Counted from the first letter of the stretch, positions 1 through 6,590 are shown. The stretch is 8,629 nt of DNA from an uncultured Oscillospiraceae bacterium (GCA_950097605.1 CATNEU010000046.1:1-8629), one strand, 5' to 3'. Notes: generated from the letters alone by a model not told the origin. A program made the numbers and translations.

Positions 1-557
1 TCCCGTTTTTGGGGCAGTGGGATATGGGGCTGCTCTATTACCCGGTGATGTTTCTCGGCATTATCTTTATTGTCAACGCGGTGAATATCACCGACGGTAT
101 CGACGGGCTGTGCAGCTGCGTGACGTTTGTGGTCGCGCTGGGCTATATGATCATTGCAAACATCCTGGGCTTCACGGGTATGAACCTGCTTGCGGCGGCG
201 CTTGGCGGCTCGCTGGTGGCGTTTCTGATTTACAATTTCAACCCCGCCAAGGTGTTTATGGGCGACACCGGCTCGATGTTCCTGGGCGGCCTGGTGGTGG
301 CGTTTGCGTTCGGGATGGGCATTCCGGCGATATTGGTGCTCTCTGCGCTGCTGTATATCATCGAGGCGCTCTCGGTTGTGATCCAAGTGACCTATTTCAA
401 GCTCACGCATGGCAAACGGCTGTTTAAAATGAGCCCGATTCACCACCACTTTGAAATGTCGGGCTACAGCGAGGTGAAAATCTGCGTGACCTTCTCGCTG
501 GTGGCGCTGGCCGGCGTGGTGCTCGCGGTGTTTGCGGTGCTGCAGATGCTCCGATGA
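1..557 (+). CDS. mraY: MraY, phospho-N-acetylmuramoyl-pentapeptide-transferase (3' part, truncated by window start)
   Basis: Integral membrane enzyme that transfers phospho-MurNAc-pentapeptide from UDP to undecaprenyl phosphate, making lipid I on the cytoplasmic face. The reading frame is open from base 3, so the N-terminal part lies upstream of the window; about 184 C-terminal residues are present. Family hallmarks are visible in order: the NAVNITDGIDGL loop (bases 75-110), the FNPAKVFMGDTGS segment whose Asp codon is 264-266 (the conserved metal/catalytic Asp of the family), and the PIHHHFE motif (His codons 441-449). Several hydrophobic segments alternate with these cytoplasmic loops, as expected for a polytopic transferase. 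The ORF ends in TGA at 555-557. The next gene begins 304 bp later, and the often-adjacent murD is not there. Identification is secure. Confidence 0.97.
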   Translation, partial: PFLGQWDMGLLYYPVMFLGIIFIVNAVNITDGIDGLCSCVTFVVALGYMIIANILGFTGMNLLAAALGGSLVAFLIYNFNPAKVFMGDTGSMFLGGLVVAFAFGMGIPAILVLSALLYIIEALSVVIQVTYFKLTHGKRLFKMSPIHHHFEMSGYSEVKICVTFSLVALAGVVLAVFAVLQMLR

Positions 558-793
558 AGAAGCCGCCTGCATGTTTTGCCCGAAAACAGCCCATCCTAGA
601 GTGTATGTGAACATTGCCGCCGATTCCTCCTGTTGGCTGCCGGCTACGGTGTGCGGTCCGCAAGAGGGCGGCGCTACCTGTTAGAGAGTATGTCCCGCGG
701 GCTGCAAATGCCGCAGCCCAAAAGGTGTGGGGAGCCCAGCTTACGCGGGCAGGCCGCGTGGGGTGGATTCCCCACAAGAAGCGATGGTTCCCG

Positions 794-811
794 GCCGGGG
801 CGCGCCCCGGC
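794..811. repeat. Perfect 18-nt GC palindrome
   Basis: Each arm is nine bases, GCCGGGGCG followed directly by its reverse complement CGCCCCGGC. It sits about 50 bases upstream of the ftsW start, within a chain of other inverted repeats. As RNA it would fold to a hairpin after opening the central pairs; as DNA it could be a symmetric protein site. No function is assigned. Confidence 0.75.
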
Positions 812-847
812 GCAGGAAAAAGACCGACGGTCAGAACGCGATGGTAC

Positions 848-852
848 GGAGG
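848..852 (+). promoter_or_regulatory. Ribosome binding site deciding the ftsW start
   Basis: GGAGG lies nine bases before the TTG at 862. In-frame upstream starts (GTG 727, ATG 784, ATG 841) have no comparable Shine-Dalgarno sequence and would add an Arg/Pro/Gly-rich tail unlike FtsW. The TTG start is therefore preferred. Confidence 0.75.
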
Positions 853-861
853 TGCAGACGA

Positions 862-2130
862 TTGACAAGCTCCCAGAAAAAAACGCGGGGAACGCCCCGC
901 CGCAAAGGCGGCTTCCGAGAGGGGCTGAAAGGGGCCAGCCTCGCCTTTAAAAAGGGCAAGATCGACGTCACGTTTCTGATCTTGATCCTGCTGATCCTGG
1001 TAACGGGCCTGATTATGCTGTTTTCAGCGAGCTTCCCGTTTGCCTATTACAACGAGGGCAACAGCTACCACTTTATTCTGCGCCAGGCAATGTGGGCGCT
1101 GATGGGCGTGGTCGGTATGATTGCGATTTCGTATTTCGACTATCACCTGCTGCGCAAGCTGATTAAACCAATGGTGATCGTGACGTTTTTGCTGATGTTC
1201 GTGCCGCGTATCTACCCGCCGACCAAGGGCGTTTACCGCTGGATCTATCTTGGGTCGTTCTCGTTCCAGCCCTCTGAAATAGCAAAGTTTGTGGTCATTG
1301 TGCTGTTTGCGCATCTGCTGGCGAAAAACTACGCAAAAATTCAGGCGCCGGTCAGCGTCCGTTTCAAGCCGTCGGATTCCGCCTCCAAGCGCCGGCGCAA
1401 AAACCGCTGGGCAAAGATCTGGAACGAACTCAAATACGGTGTGGTCCCGTTTTTCCTGGTATTTGCCGTGGTCATTGCACAGATGATGCTGCAAAAGCAC
1501 CTGTCTGGAACAATTTTGATCCTGCTGATTGGATTTGTGCTGATGTTTGTAGGCGGCACGCCGCTCAAATACTTTGCGGTGGGCGGCGGCTTTGCAGCCG
1601 CGGCGCTTACCTACGTCGTGTTCTTCACCGACATACTGACCTATGCGACCTCCCGCCTGGAGGGCTGGCTGGATCCCACGCTGGATATCACGGGCACCAC
1701 CTTCCAGACCTACCAGTCGCTGCTGGCAATTGCCTCGGGCGGGCTGATGGGCACCGGTTTCGGCGCCTCGCGGCAGAAATACCTCTATGTGCCGGAGCCG
1801 CAGAACGATTTCATCTTCTCGATTATCTGCGAGGAGCTGGGGTTCATCGGCGCGGTGGCGGTTGTGTTGCTGTTTGTGCTGCTGGTGTGGCGCGGTTTTG
1901 TCATTGCGCTGCATGCAAAGGACCGCTTCGGCGCGCTGCTGGCGGTCGGCCTGGTGTTCCAGGTGGGCCTGCAAGCAATGCTGAACATCGCGGTTGTGAC
2001 CAACACAATCCCCAACACCGGCATCAGCCTGCCGTTTTTCAGCTATGGAGGCACCTCGCTTGTCATGCTGCTCTGGCAGATGGGGTTGGTGCTCTCGGTT
2101 TCGCGTTTTTCAAGGCTGGAGAAAACCTGA
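862..2130 (+). CDS. ftsW: FtsW/SpoVE-type SEDS peptidoglycan glycosyltransferase
   Basis: SEDS-family polytopic protein that polymerises lipid II into glycan strands at the septum together with a class B PBP. The product is 422 aa from the TTG at 862. It has a basic cytoplasmic tail (residues 1-34) and then about ten membrane segments starting near residue 35. Family motifs are clear: SFSFQPSEIAKF (132-143), LLQKHLSGT-like MMLQKHLSGTILIL (208-221), FQTYQSLLAIASGGLMGTGFG (281-301, two short blocks), YVPEPQNDFIFSI with the presumed catalytic Asp316, and the C-terminal signature PNTGISLPFFSYGGTSL (384-400). A Lys/Arg-rich insert at about 157-190 enlarges a cytoplasmic loop. Position next to murG fits FtsW or its sporulation paralogue SpoVE; sequence alone does not separate them. 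The stop codon shares its last base with a possible ATG at 2130. Confidence 0.95.
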   Translation: MTSSQKKTRGTPRRKGGFREGLKGASLAFKKGKIDVTFLILILLILVTGLIMLFSASFPFAYYNEGNSYHFILRQAMWALMGVVGMIAISYFDYHLLRKLIKPMVIVTFLLMFVPRIYPPTKGVYRWIYLGSFSFQPSEIAKFVVIVLFAHLLAKNYAKIQAPVSVRFKPSDSASKRRRKNRWAKIWNELKYGVVPFFLVFAVVIAQMMLQKHLSGTILILLIGFVLMFVGGTPLKYFAVGGGFAAAALTYVVFFTDILTYATSRLEGWLDPTLDITGTTFQTYQSLLAIASGGLMGTGFGASRQKYLYVPEPQNDFIFSIICEELGFIGAVAVVLLFVLLVWRGFVIALHAKDRFGALLAVGLVFQVGLQAMLNIAVVTNTIPNTGISLPFFSYGGTSLVMLLWQMGLVLSVSRFSRLEKT

Positions 2131-2225
2131 TGAAGTGTCTATCCAGATCAATTCATGCGTATGAGAGACAACAGAGCCGCCCCGCCGCGTGCCGGCAGGG
2201 TGAAAACGACCGAAAGGGGACGTGA
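2130..2225 (+). CDS. Possible 31-aa small ORF between ftsW and murG
   Basis: An ATG at 2130 overlaps the ftsW stop (TGATG), with GGAG at 2118-2121 eight bases upstream, a good spacing. The frame runs 31 codons and stops at 2225, six bases before the murG start. The predicted peptide begins MKCLSRSIHAYER and is hydrophilic and basic, with no membrane segment or recognisable domain. It could be a genuine small protein, a translational-coupling leader that carries ribosomes from ftsW to murG, or chance. The arrangement is suggestive but the peptide itself gives no support, so confidence is low. Confidence 0.22.
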   Translation: MKCLSRSIHAYERQQSRPAACRQGENDRKGT

Positions 2226-2231
2226 TGCAGG

Positions 2232-3356
2232 GTGAGAGTTTTGTTTACGGGGGGCGGCACCGCGGGGCACATCAATCCCGCGCTGGCTGTGGCTGCCACT
2301 GTGAAAGAAAAGGACCCGCACGCAGAAATCCTATATGTTGGCACCGAGCGCGGTATGGAATCCAAATTGGTTCCCGCCGCGGGATTTGCATTTGAGACCA
2401 TCGACATCCGCGGTTTTGTGCGCAGCTTCAGCCCCAAAAGCATTCTGAAAAACCTTGCAACCGTGGGCAAGGTGCTTGGCGCGGAGCATCGCGCCGGAAA
2501 AATCCTGGAGAAATTTCGTCCGGATGTTGTGATGGGAACCGGCGGCTATGTCTGCGGCCCGGTCGTCAAAAAGGCGGCTGCGATGGGGATTCCCACCGTC
2601 ATCCACGAGCAAAACGCGTTTCCGGGCGTAACCATCAAGTTGTTGTCCAAAAAGGCCGACCGGGTGCTGCTGGCGGTGGAGGAGGCTGGAAAGCATCTGG
2701 ACCCGTCGGTCTCCTATACCGTGACGGGCAACCCGGTGCGCAGCGGCTTTTTGTATACCACCAAAAAGGAAGCGCGCCGTGAGCTTGGGCTGGACGACCG
2801 CATGGCGGTTGTCTCGTTCGGCGGCAGTTTGGGCGCGGAGCGCGTGAACATGGCGGTGGCGGATCTGATTGCCTGGAGCGTCCGGAAAAAGCAGATTCAG
2901 CACATCCACGCGACCGGCCGCTATGGTACCGAGCTGATGCCGCAGTTGCTCACCGAGCGGCGGGTGAACCTGGCGCAGAACCCCCAGGTGGATATCCGGG
3001 AGTACATAGACAACATGCCGCAGTGCTTTGCGGCCGCGGACCTGATCATTTGCCGCGCCGGAGCGATCACGCTCAGCGAGCTGCAGGTCGCCGGACGCGC
3101 GGCCATTTTGATTCCGTCGCCCAACGTCGCGGAAAATCACCAGTATCACAATGCGATGGTGTTGGTGCACCATGGCGCGGCGCGGATCATCGAGGAGAAA
3201 GACCTAACGGGTGAGAAGCTGATTCAGATGGTGAAAGAGCTTCTTGAAAACCCCGAAAAGCTGGCCGCTCTGTCAAAGAACGCCGCGAAGATGGCCATTG
3301 TGGACACCAATGACCGGATCTATGACGTGATCCGGCAGCTTGCCGGAAACAAGTGA
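2232..3356 (+). CDS. murG: MurG, UDP-GlcNAc:lipid I N-acetylglucosaminyltransferase
   Basis: Peripheral membrane GT-B glycosyltransferase that adds GlcNAc to lipid I, giving lipid II, the substrate that FtsW polymerises. The product is 374 aa, close to the usual 355-370. Motifs in order: the N-terminal glycine loop GGGTAGHINPALA (residues 7-19), GTGGYVCGP (102-110), HEQNAFPG (125-132), GNPVR (166-170), the second-domain loop GGSLGAERVN (197-206), and the UDP-GlcNAc site RAGAITLSEL (275-284) followed by PSPNVAENHQYHNA (295-308). The start is GTG at 2232; AAGGGGA at 2214-2220 is the likely ribosome binding site at a somewhat long 11-base spacing. No other in-frame start precedes the glycine loop. 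The gene lies directly downstream of ftsW, the common dcw order. Confidence 0.97.
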   Translation: MRVLFTGGGTAGHINPALAVAATVKEKDPHAEILYVGTERGMESKLVPAAGFAFETIDIRGFVRSFSPKSILKNLATVGKVLGAEHRAGKILEKFRPDVVMGTGGYVCGPVVKKAAAMGIPTVIHEQNAFPGVTIKLLSKKADRVLLAVEEAGKHLDPSVSYTVTGNPVRSGFLYTTKKEARRELGLDDRMAVVSFGGSLGAERVNMAVADLIAWSVRKKQIQHIHATGRYGTELMPQLLTERRVNLAQNPQVDIREYIDNMPQCFAAADLIICRAGAITLSELQVAGRAAILIPSPNVAENHQYHNAMVLVHHGAARIIEEKDLTGEKLIQMVKELLENPEKLAALSKNAAKMAIVDTNDRIYDVIRQLAGNK

Positions 3357-3374
3357 GGCGGCTGCAATTAAACG

Positions 3375-3406
3375 GGCGGTTTTCGCTGGCGCCAGCGAAA
3401 ACCGCC
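3375..3406. repeat. Perfect 32-nt palindrome after murG
   Basis: Each arm is 16 bases: GGCGGTTTTCGCTGGC is followed at once by its exact reverse complement. It starts 18 bases after the murG stop. No T run follows on either strand, so it is not a canonical intrinsic terminator. As RNA it would form a long stable stem that could protect the murG 3' end or attenuate transcription into murA; as DNA it could be a dispersed palindromic repeat. Confidence 0.85.
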
Positions 3407-3433
3407 GCGGTGAGGGACAACCCTCCCGCTGCT

Positions 3434-3463
3434 TTCACCAAACCCTTTTGCAGAGCATATGAT
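3434..3463 (+). promoter_or_regulatory. Candidate sigma-A type promoter for murA
   Basis: TTCACC (3434-3439) and TATGAT (3458-3463) match the -35 and -10 consensus at 4/6 and 5/6 positions with an 18-base spacer. The -10 lies in the loop of the CAAACCC/GGGTTTG inverted repeat. It would give a leader of roughly 145 bases before murA. This is a motif match only. Confidence 0.3.
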
Positions 3464-3613
3464 GGGTTTGCAAGGGTAGTCGATAGGGATGCAGATGAAC
3501 CGGACGGCGCACCAGCGGGCTGTGAGGCCTGCCGGGCGTCCTGTCTGTGATGGATCATGACTGGAATTTCCTGTCGGACCGCTATTCTCTGCTTTTGCGA
3601 AAGGGTGTGTGAT

Positions 3614-4867
3614 ATGTCGAAATACGTACTACAGGGCGGCCGGAAACTGCGGGGAGAGCTTGCAGTGCACGGCGCGAAAAACGCAGCCCTGCCCCTGTTG
3701 GCAGCAACCATACTGGGGGCCGGAGAAAGCGTTTTGCACGGCTGCCCGCACCTGTCCGATGTGGACGCGGCCATTCGGATTCTGGATTACCTGGGCTGCG
3801 GCGCCAGGCGCGAGGGGGACACCGTGATCGTTGACACGTTAAACCTCACGCACTTTGACGTGCCCGAAGAACTGATGCGCGAGATGCGCTCCTCGATTGT
3901 GTTTCTGGGCGCAATTGTTTCGCGCCTTGGAAAGACCCGGCTGTCGTTTCCGGGCGGCTGTGAAATTGGCACACGCCCAATCGACCTGCATCTGATGGCG
4001 CTTCGCGCGCTGGGGCTGCAGATCAAAGACGAACATGGCTATCTGGACTGCTCGGTAGACGGCAGACTCAAAGGCGCGCCGGTCACTTTCTCGTTTCCGA
4101 GCGTGGGCGCAACCGAGAACACGATGCTCGCGGCGGTCATGGCCGAAGGCGTTACGACGATCACCAACGCAGCGAGGGAGCCGGAGATCATCGACCTTGC
4201 CCAGTTTTTAAACAAGTGCGGCGCGAGGATCAGCGGCGCGGGCGAGGGCACCATTGTGATCGAGGGCGTGGAGCGGCTGCACGGTGCGGAACACACGGTG
4301 ATTCCCGACCGCATTGCCGCGACGACCTATCTGTGCGGCGGCGCAGTCACACAGGGGGATATCCTGCTGACAAATGTTGTTCCGGCCCAGCTTGCTTCTG
4401 TGCTCACGGTGTTTGAGCAGGCGGGCTGCGACGTCAGGGTGCGGGAGAACGCCGTGCGGCTGCTCGCACCCAAACGGCTGCGGGCGGTCGATGCGATCCG
4501 CACGATGCCCTATCCGGGCTTCCCGACCGATGCGCAGGCGCCAATTATGGCGATGCTCACGCTTGCGGAGGGGTCGAGCATGTTTGTGGAGAATATCTTT
4601 GAAAGCCGGTATAAGCATGTGCCGGAGCTGATCCGGCTGGGCGCGAACATCAAAACCGAAGGCCGTGTGGCCATCGTGGAAGGCGTGCCCAAGCTCACCT
4701 CGGCAAAGGTTTCGGCAACCGATTTGCGCGGCGGCGCGGCGCTTGTGGTTGCGGGGCTTGCAGCAGAGGGAGAGACGCAGGTGGATGGACTGCGGCACAT
4801 CGACCGAGGCTATGACGGGCTGGAGGAAAACCTGATCAAGCTCGGCGCCGCGATCCGGCGGAAATAG
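3614..4867 (+). CDS. murA: MurA, UDP-N-acetylglucosamine 1-carboxyvinyltransferase
   Basis: Cytoplasmic enzyme of the first committed step of peptidoglycan synthesis: it transfers enolpyruvate from PEP to the 3'-OH of UDP-GlcNAc. The product is 417 aa, the normal length. Conserved residues are in place: Lys22-Asn23 in HGAKNAALPLLA, the PEP-binding Cys116 in FPGGCEIGTRPIDLH (the residue alkylated by fosfomycin), Arg121, Asp306 in PYPGFPTDAQA, and Arg398 in HIDRGY. Having Cys rather than Asp at 116 predicts fosfomycin sensitivity of the enzyme. The ATG at 3614 is chosen because MSKYVLQGG aligns with the family N-terminus and AAAGGG lies eight bases upstream; the in-frame ATG at 3557 would add a non-family extension. 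Firmicutes often carry two MurA paralogues, and which one this is cannot be told here. The position between murG and ftsQ is where murB or murC stands in some other dcw clusters. Confidence 0.97.
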   Translation: MSKYVLQGGRKLRGELAVHGAKNAALPLLAATILGAGESVLHGCPHLSDVDAAIRILDYLGCGARREGDTVIVDTLNLTHFDVPEELMREMRSSIVFLGAIVSRLGKTRLSFPGGCEIGTRPIDLHLMALRALGLQIKDEHGYLDCSVDGRLKGAPVTFSFPSVGATENTMLAAVMAEGVTTITNAAREPEIIDLAQFLNKCGARISGAGEGTIVIEGVERLHGAEHTVIPDRIAATTYLCGGAVTQGDILLTNVVPAQLASVLTVFEQAGCDVRVRENAVRLLAPKRLRAVDAIRTMPYPGFPTDAQAPIMAMLTLAEGSSMFVENIFESRYKHVPELIRLGANIKTEGRVAIVEGVPKLTSAKVSATDLRGGAALVVAGLAAEGETQVDGLRHIDRGYDGLEENLIKLGAAIRRK

Positions 4868-4884
4868 CCGCCGGCATCCGGCGG
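4855..4884 (+). repeat. Direct repeat and competing hairpins at the murA stop
   Basis: The 12-base word ATCCGGCGGAAA occurs at 4853-4864 (last murA codons) and again at 4876-4887. Between the copies lies CCGCCGG (4868-4874), the complement of CCGGCGG in either copy. The centre can therefore pair upstream, with the TAG stop in the loop, or downstream with a CAT loop. No T run follows. This may be a simple local duplication. Confidence 0.6.
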
Positions 4885-4926
4885 AAAGCGGACACAGGCA
4901 GAGAAAGCTGGAGGAATGTTGTTTCT

Positions 4927-5748
4927 ATGAAAGACGTTGTGAAAAAAACGCGGCCTGGCGGAAACGGCGCTGTGGACAAAGCGCCCGAGGCCGGCAAAAG
5001 GCGCCAGCGGCGAAGAAGAAAACGCAGGGCGTTTTCCTATTCGCTTTTGGTGCTGTTTGTGCTTGCGAGCGCGCTCGCGATCTGTGTCTGCGTGTTCTTT
5101 CATGTGGAGACGTTCGAGATCAAGGGCGAAAGCCCCTACACGGGCGAGGAGATCATTGCCGCAAGCGGCTTTGCAAAGGGGGACAACCTCTATGCACAGA
5201 GCTGCGGGGCCACACAGAAGCGCATACGGGAAGCGCTCCCCTATGTGGAGCGGGTGACGGTGCGCAAAGAGATACCCAGCACCATCGAGATACAGATTCA
5301 GCAGTCGGTTCCCACCTTCTATACGGAGGCGGAGGGGAACGGCTATATCCTCAGCGATGGACTCAAGGTTTTGGAGAAAACCAGTGAAGGGCGGGACAAC
5401 CCCGGCCTAATCCGTGTATACGGCATGCAGCTTCCCGGCGCGGTGCCGGGAAAAACGCTGCAACCGGACCAGAATACCGACGTGGAAATGCTGTCGGAAA
5501 TCTATGACAGTATGGTGCAAAACGGTATCAAACCGGTTAAAAGCATTGATTTGCGCGATAAAAATGCGGTATCCTTTGTATACAACGAGAACATCCGCGT
5601 GCAGTTGGGCTCGATGAGTCAATTGTCCTATAAGCTGACCTTCGTCAAAAAGGTGATTCAAGACAAGATCAGCGAGGACGAGCGGGTGATTGTGGACGCA
5701 TCCCAGGCAGGCAGGGTTTCGGTCCGGCCGGACCGGGCTGCGGCGTGA
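4927..5748 (+). CDS. ftsQ: FtsQ/DivIB cell division protein
   Basis: Bitopic divisome protein that, with DivIC/FtsB and FtsL, links the ring to septal peptidoglycan synthesis. The product is 273 aa. It has a very basic cytoplasmic tail (residues 1-35, with an Arg/Lys cluster at 24-34), one transmembrane helix (about 36-58), then an extracellular POTRA domain beginning HVETFEIKG (59-67) and running to about 128. The FtsQ/DivIB beta domain follows, including the typical YILSDGLKVLE stretch (about 140-150) and ending near 265. This topology and the YILSDG-type motif identify the family; overall sequence conservation in it is low. GGAGG at 4910-4914 is the ribosome binding site with a longish 12-base spacing to the ATG. 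It lies 59 bp after murA and probably shares its transcript. DivIB is the Firmicutes name for the same protein. Confidence 0.93.
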   Translation: MKDVVKKTRPGGNGAVDKAPEAGKRRQRRRRKRRAFSYSLLVLFVLASALAICVCVFFHVETFEIKGESPYTGEEIIAASGFAKGDNLYAQSCGATQKRIREALPYVERVTVRKEIPSTIEIQIQQSVPTFYTEAEGNGYILSDGLKVLEKTSEGRDNPGLIRVYGMQLPGAVPGKTLQPDQNTDVEMLSEIYDSMVQNGIKPVKSIDLRDKNAVSFVYNENIRVQLGSMSQLSYKLTFVKKVIQDKISEDERVIVDASQAGRVSVRPDRAAA

Positions 5749-5855
5749 CAGCATGATTGGGCAGAAAACACGCCTTTGCGCGTGAAGAAATACATAGGTG
5801 AACAAACGGACGCCGGCGGTCTGCCGCCGGGAGAAGGGCAGAAGGGGGAGGGTCT
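5749..5855 (+). other. ftsQ-DUF881 spacer with two small hairpins
   Basis: The 107-base spacer carries CACGC/GCGTG (5769-5773/5780-5784) and CCGGCGG-TCTG-CCGCCGG (5813-5830). The second uses the same seven-base arm as the hairpin at the murA stop. A purine-rich run AAGGGGGAGG (5842-5852... centred on GGAGG 5847-5851) precedes the next gene as its ribosome binding site. No terminator T tract or promoter is evident. Confidence 0.5.
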
Positions 5856-6590
5856 GTGAAAAAAAGAGGGACAAACCTGATTGTGTGCATGCTCTGCGCC
5901 GCGCTGGCGTTTACCTTTACGGTACAGATTCGCAGCGTGAAGCGCAACAACAATGTCAAGGGCGCCGACCAGCTACGCGCGGAGGAGCTGCAAAAGAGCT
6001 TGACGAATGAGACAGACAAAAATAGAAAGCTCGAACAGCAGCTCGACCAGTACAAGCGGGATATTGACGAAATGCGGCGGCTGATGGGGGAGGACGGCAC
6101 GATTTCCGAGGCGGTCCTTTCCCAGCTACAAAACGCCGAGGTGCTGGCCGGCACGGTTGCCGTGGAGGGTCCGGGCGTCAGCGTGATGATGGACGATATG
6201 GGCAGGATGCCGGCCGGCGGTGCCGATCCCAACCAGTTCGTCATCCACGACTCGGATATTTTGCAGGTGCTCAACGAGCTGCGCGACGCGGGTGCGGAGG
6301 CGCTTTCGATCAACGGGCAGCGGGTGCTCGCAAACACCGAGGTGCGCTGTGCGGGCAACGTGCTGAGTATCAACAACGAGCGGACCTCCGCGCCGTTTGA
6401 AATCCGGGCCATCGGGGACCCGCAGAAGCTTGCCTCTGGCCTGCTGATGCGCGGCGGCGTGGCGGACACTTTCCAGCAGCTCGGCATCGAGGTGAAGGTC
6501 ACGCAGCTACAGCAACTGGAAATTCCGGCGTATCACGGGGGCCTGGGCTTTGAGTACGCCAAGCCGAGCGAAGGAGGCGGGAGATCATGA
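5856..6590 (+). CDS. DUF881 family membrane-anchored protein (YlxW/YlxX-like)
   Basis: Member of the DUF881 family, represented by YlxW and YlxX in the Bacillus subtilis dcw cluster; molecular role undefined. The product is 244 aa. It has a short N-terminus, one transmembrane helix (about 7-25), then a charged coiled-coil stretch (about 36-77, rich in Glu, Lys, Gln, Leu). The extracellular DUF881 domain (about 95-233) shows VEGPGVSVMMDD (103-114), the DILQVLNELRDAGAEALSING block (134-153, in two pieces) and IRAIGDP (183-189), all typical. The start is GTG at 5856, with GGAGG/AAGGGG ending 4-8 bases upstream. It overlaps sbp by ATGA, so the two are likely translated together. B. subtilis has two DUF881 genes in tandem; only one is present here. 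Presumed division-associated from its conserved location. Confidence 0.9.
   Translation: MKKRGTNLIVCMLCAALAFTFTVQIRSVKRNNNVKGADQLRAEELQKSLTNETDKNRKLEQQLDQYKRDIDEMRRLMGEDGTISEAVLSQLQNAEVLAGTVAVEGPGVSVMMDDMGRMPAGGADPNQFVIHDSDILQVLNELRDAGAEALSINGQRVLANTEVRCAGNVLSINNERTSAPFEIRAIGDPQKLASGLLMRGGVADTFQQLGIEVKVTQLQQLEIPAYHGGLGFEYAKPSEGGGRS

Larger units (their letters stand above)
558..861 (+). other. Gene-free, hairpin-rich spacer between mraY and ftsW
   Basis: No convincing gene is seen in these 304 bases. Long open frames cross it, but they are GC-driven, lack a good ribosome binding site and resemble nothing I recognise. The segment is rich in self-complementarity: TGTTTT/AAAACA at 572-577/583-588, GCCGCC/GGCGGC at 616-621/667-672 enclosing TGCGGTCCGCA at 652-662, GGGCTGC/GCAGCCC at 699-705/713-719, GTGGGG/CCCCAC at 758-763/770-775, an 18-nt perfect palindrome at 794-811, and GACCG-A-CGGTC at 822-832. 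None is followed by a T tract, so I do not call a terminator. No promoter stands out. It could be a structured 5' leader of ftsW, a dispersed repeat, or a remnant of gene loss. I do not recognise it as a known riboswitch class. Confidence 0.6.
3357..3613 (+). other. Hairpin-rich murG-murA spacer
   Basis: These 257 bases separate murG from murA. They hold three inverted repeats in close succession: the 32-nt palindrome at 3375-3406, GAGGG-acaa-CCCTC at 3412-3425, and CAAACCC/GGGTTTG at 3439-3445/3464-3470. A GTGA overlap with the murG stop opens a 65-codon frame (3353-3550), but it has no ribosome binding site, is interrupted by the palindrome sequence and resembles no family, so I treat the spacer as non-coding. 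The run AAAGGG just before 3606 is the murA ribosome binding site, eight bases from the ATG. Confidence 0.6.

Noticed and set aside
699..724. GGGCTGC/GCAGCCC hairpin followed by AAAA as a terminator
   Set aside because: The run after the stem is A, not T, on the + strand, and the minus strand has no T run after the stem.
727..861. N-terminal extension of ftsW from GTG 727, ATG 784 or ATG 841
   Set aside because: No ribosome binding site at these starts and the extra residues run across the palindrome region. GGAGG at 848-852 supports TTG 862.
1024..1974. Long minus-strand frame of 316 codons opposite ftsW (and similar ones opposite murG, murA and ftsZ)
   Set aside because: These are antisense shadows of GC-rich genes; the translations are His/Gln/Arg-rich and low in sense, while the + strand frames carry clear family motifs.
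3353..3550. 65-codon frame opening with GTGA at the murG stop
   Set aside because: No ribosome binding site, runs straight through the 32-nt palindrome, and the peptide resembles no family and has no domain or membrane segment.
3557..3613. Upstream in-frame ATG for murA
   Set aside because: It adds 19 residues absent from MurA, whereas ATG 3614 gives the normal 417 aa and has AAAGGG eight bases upstream.
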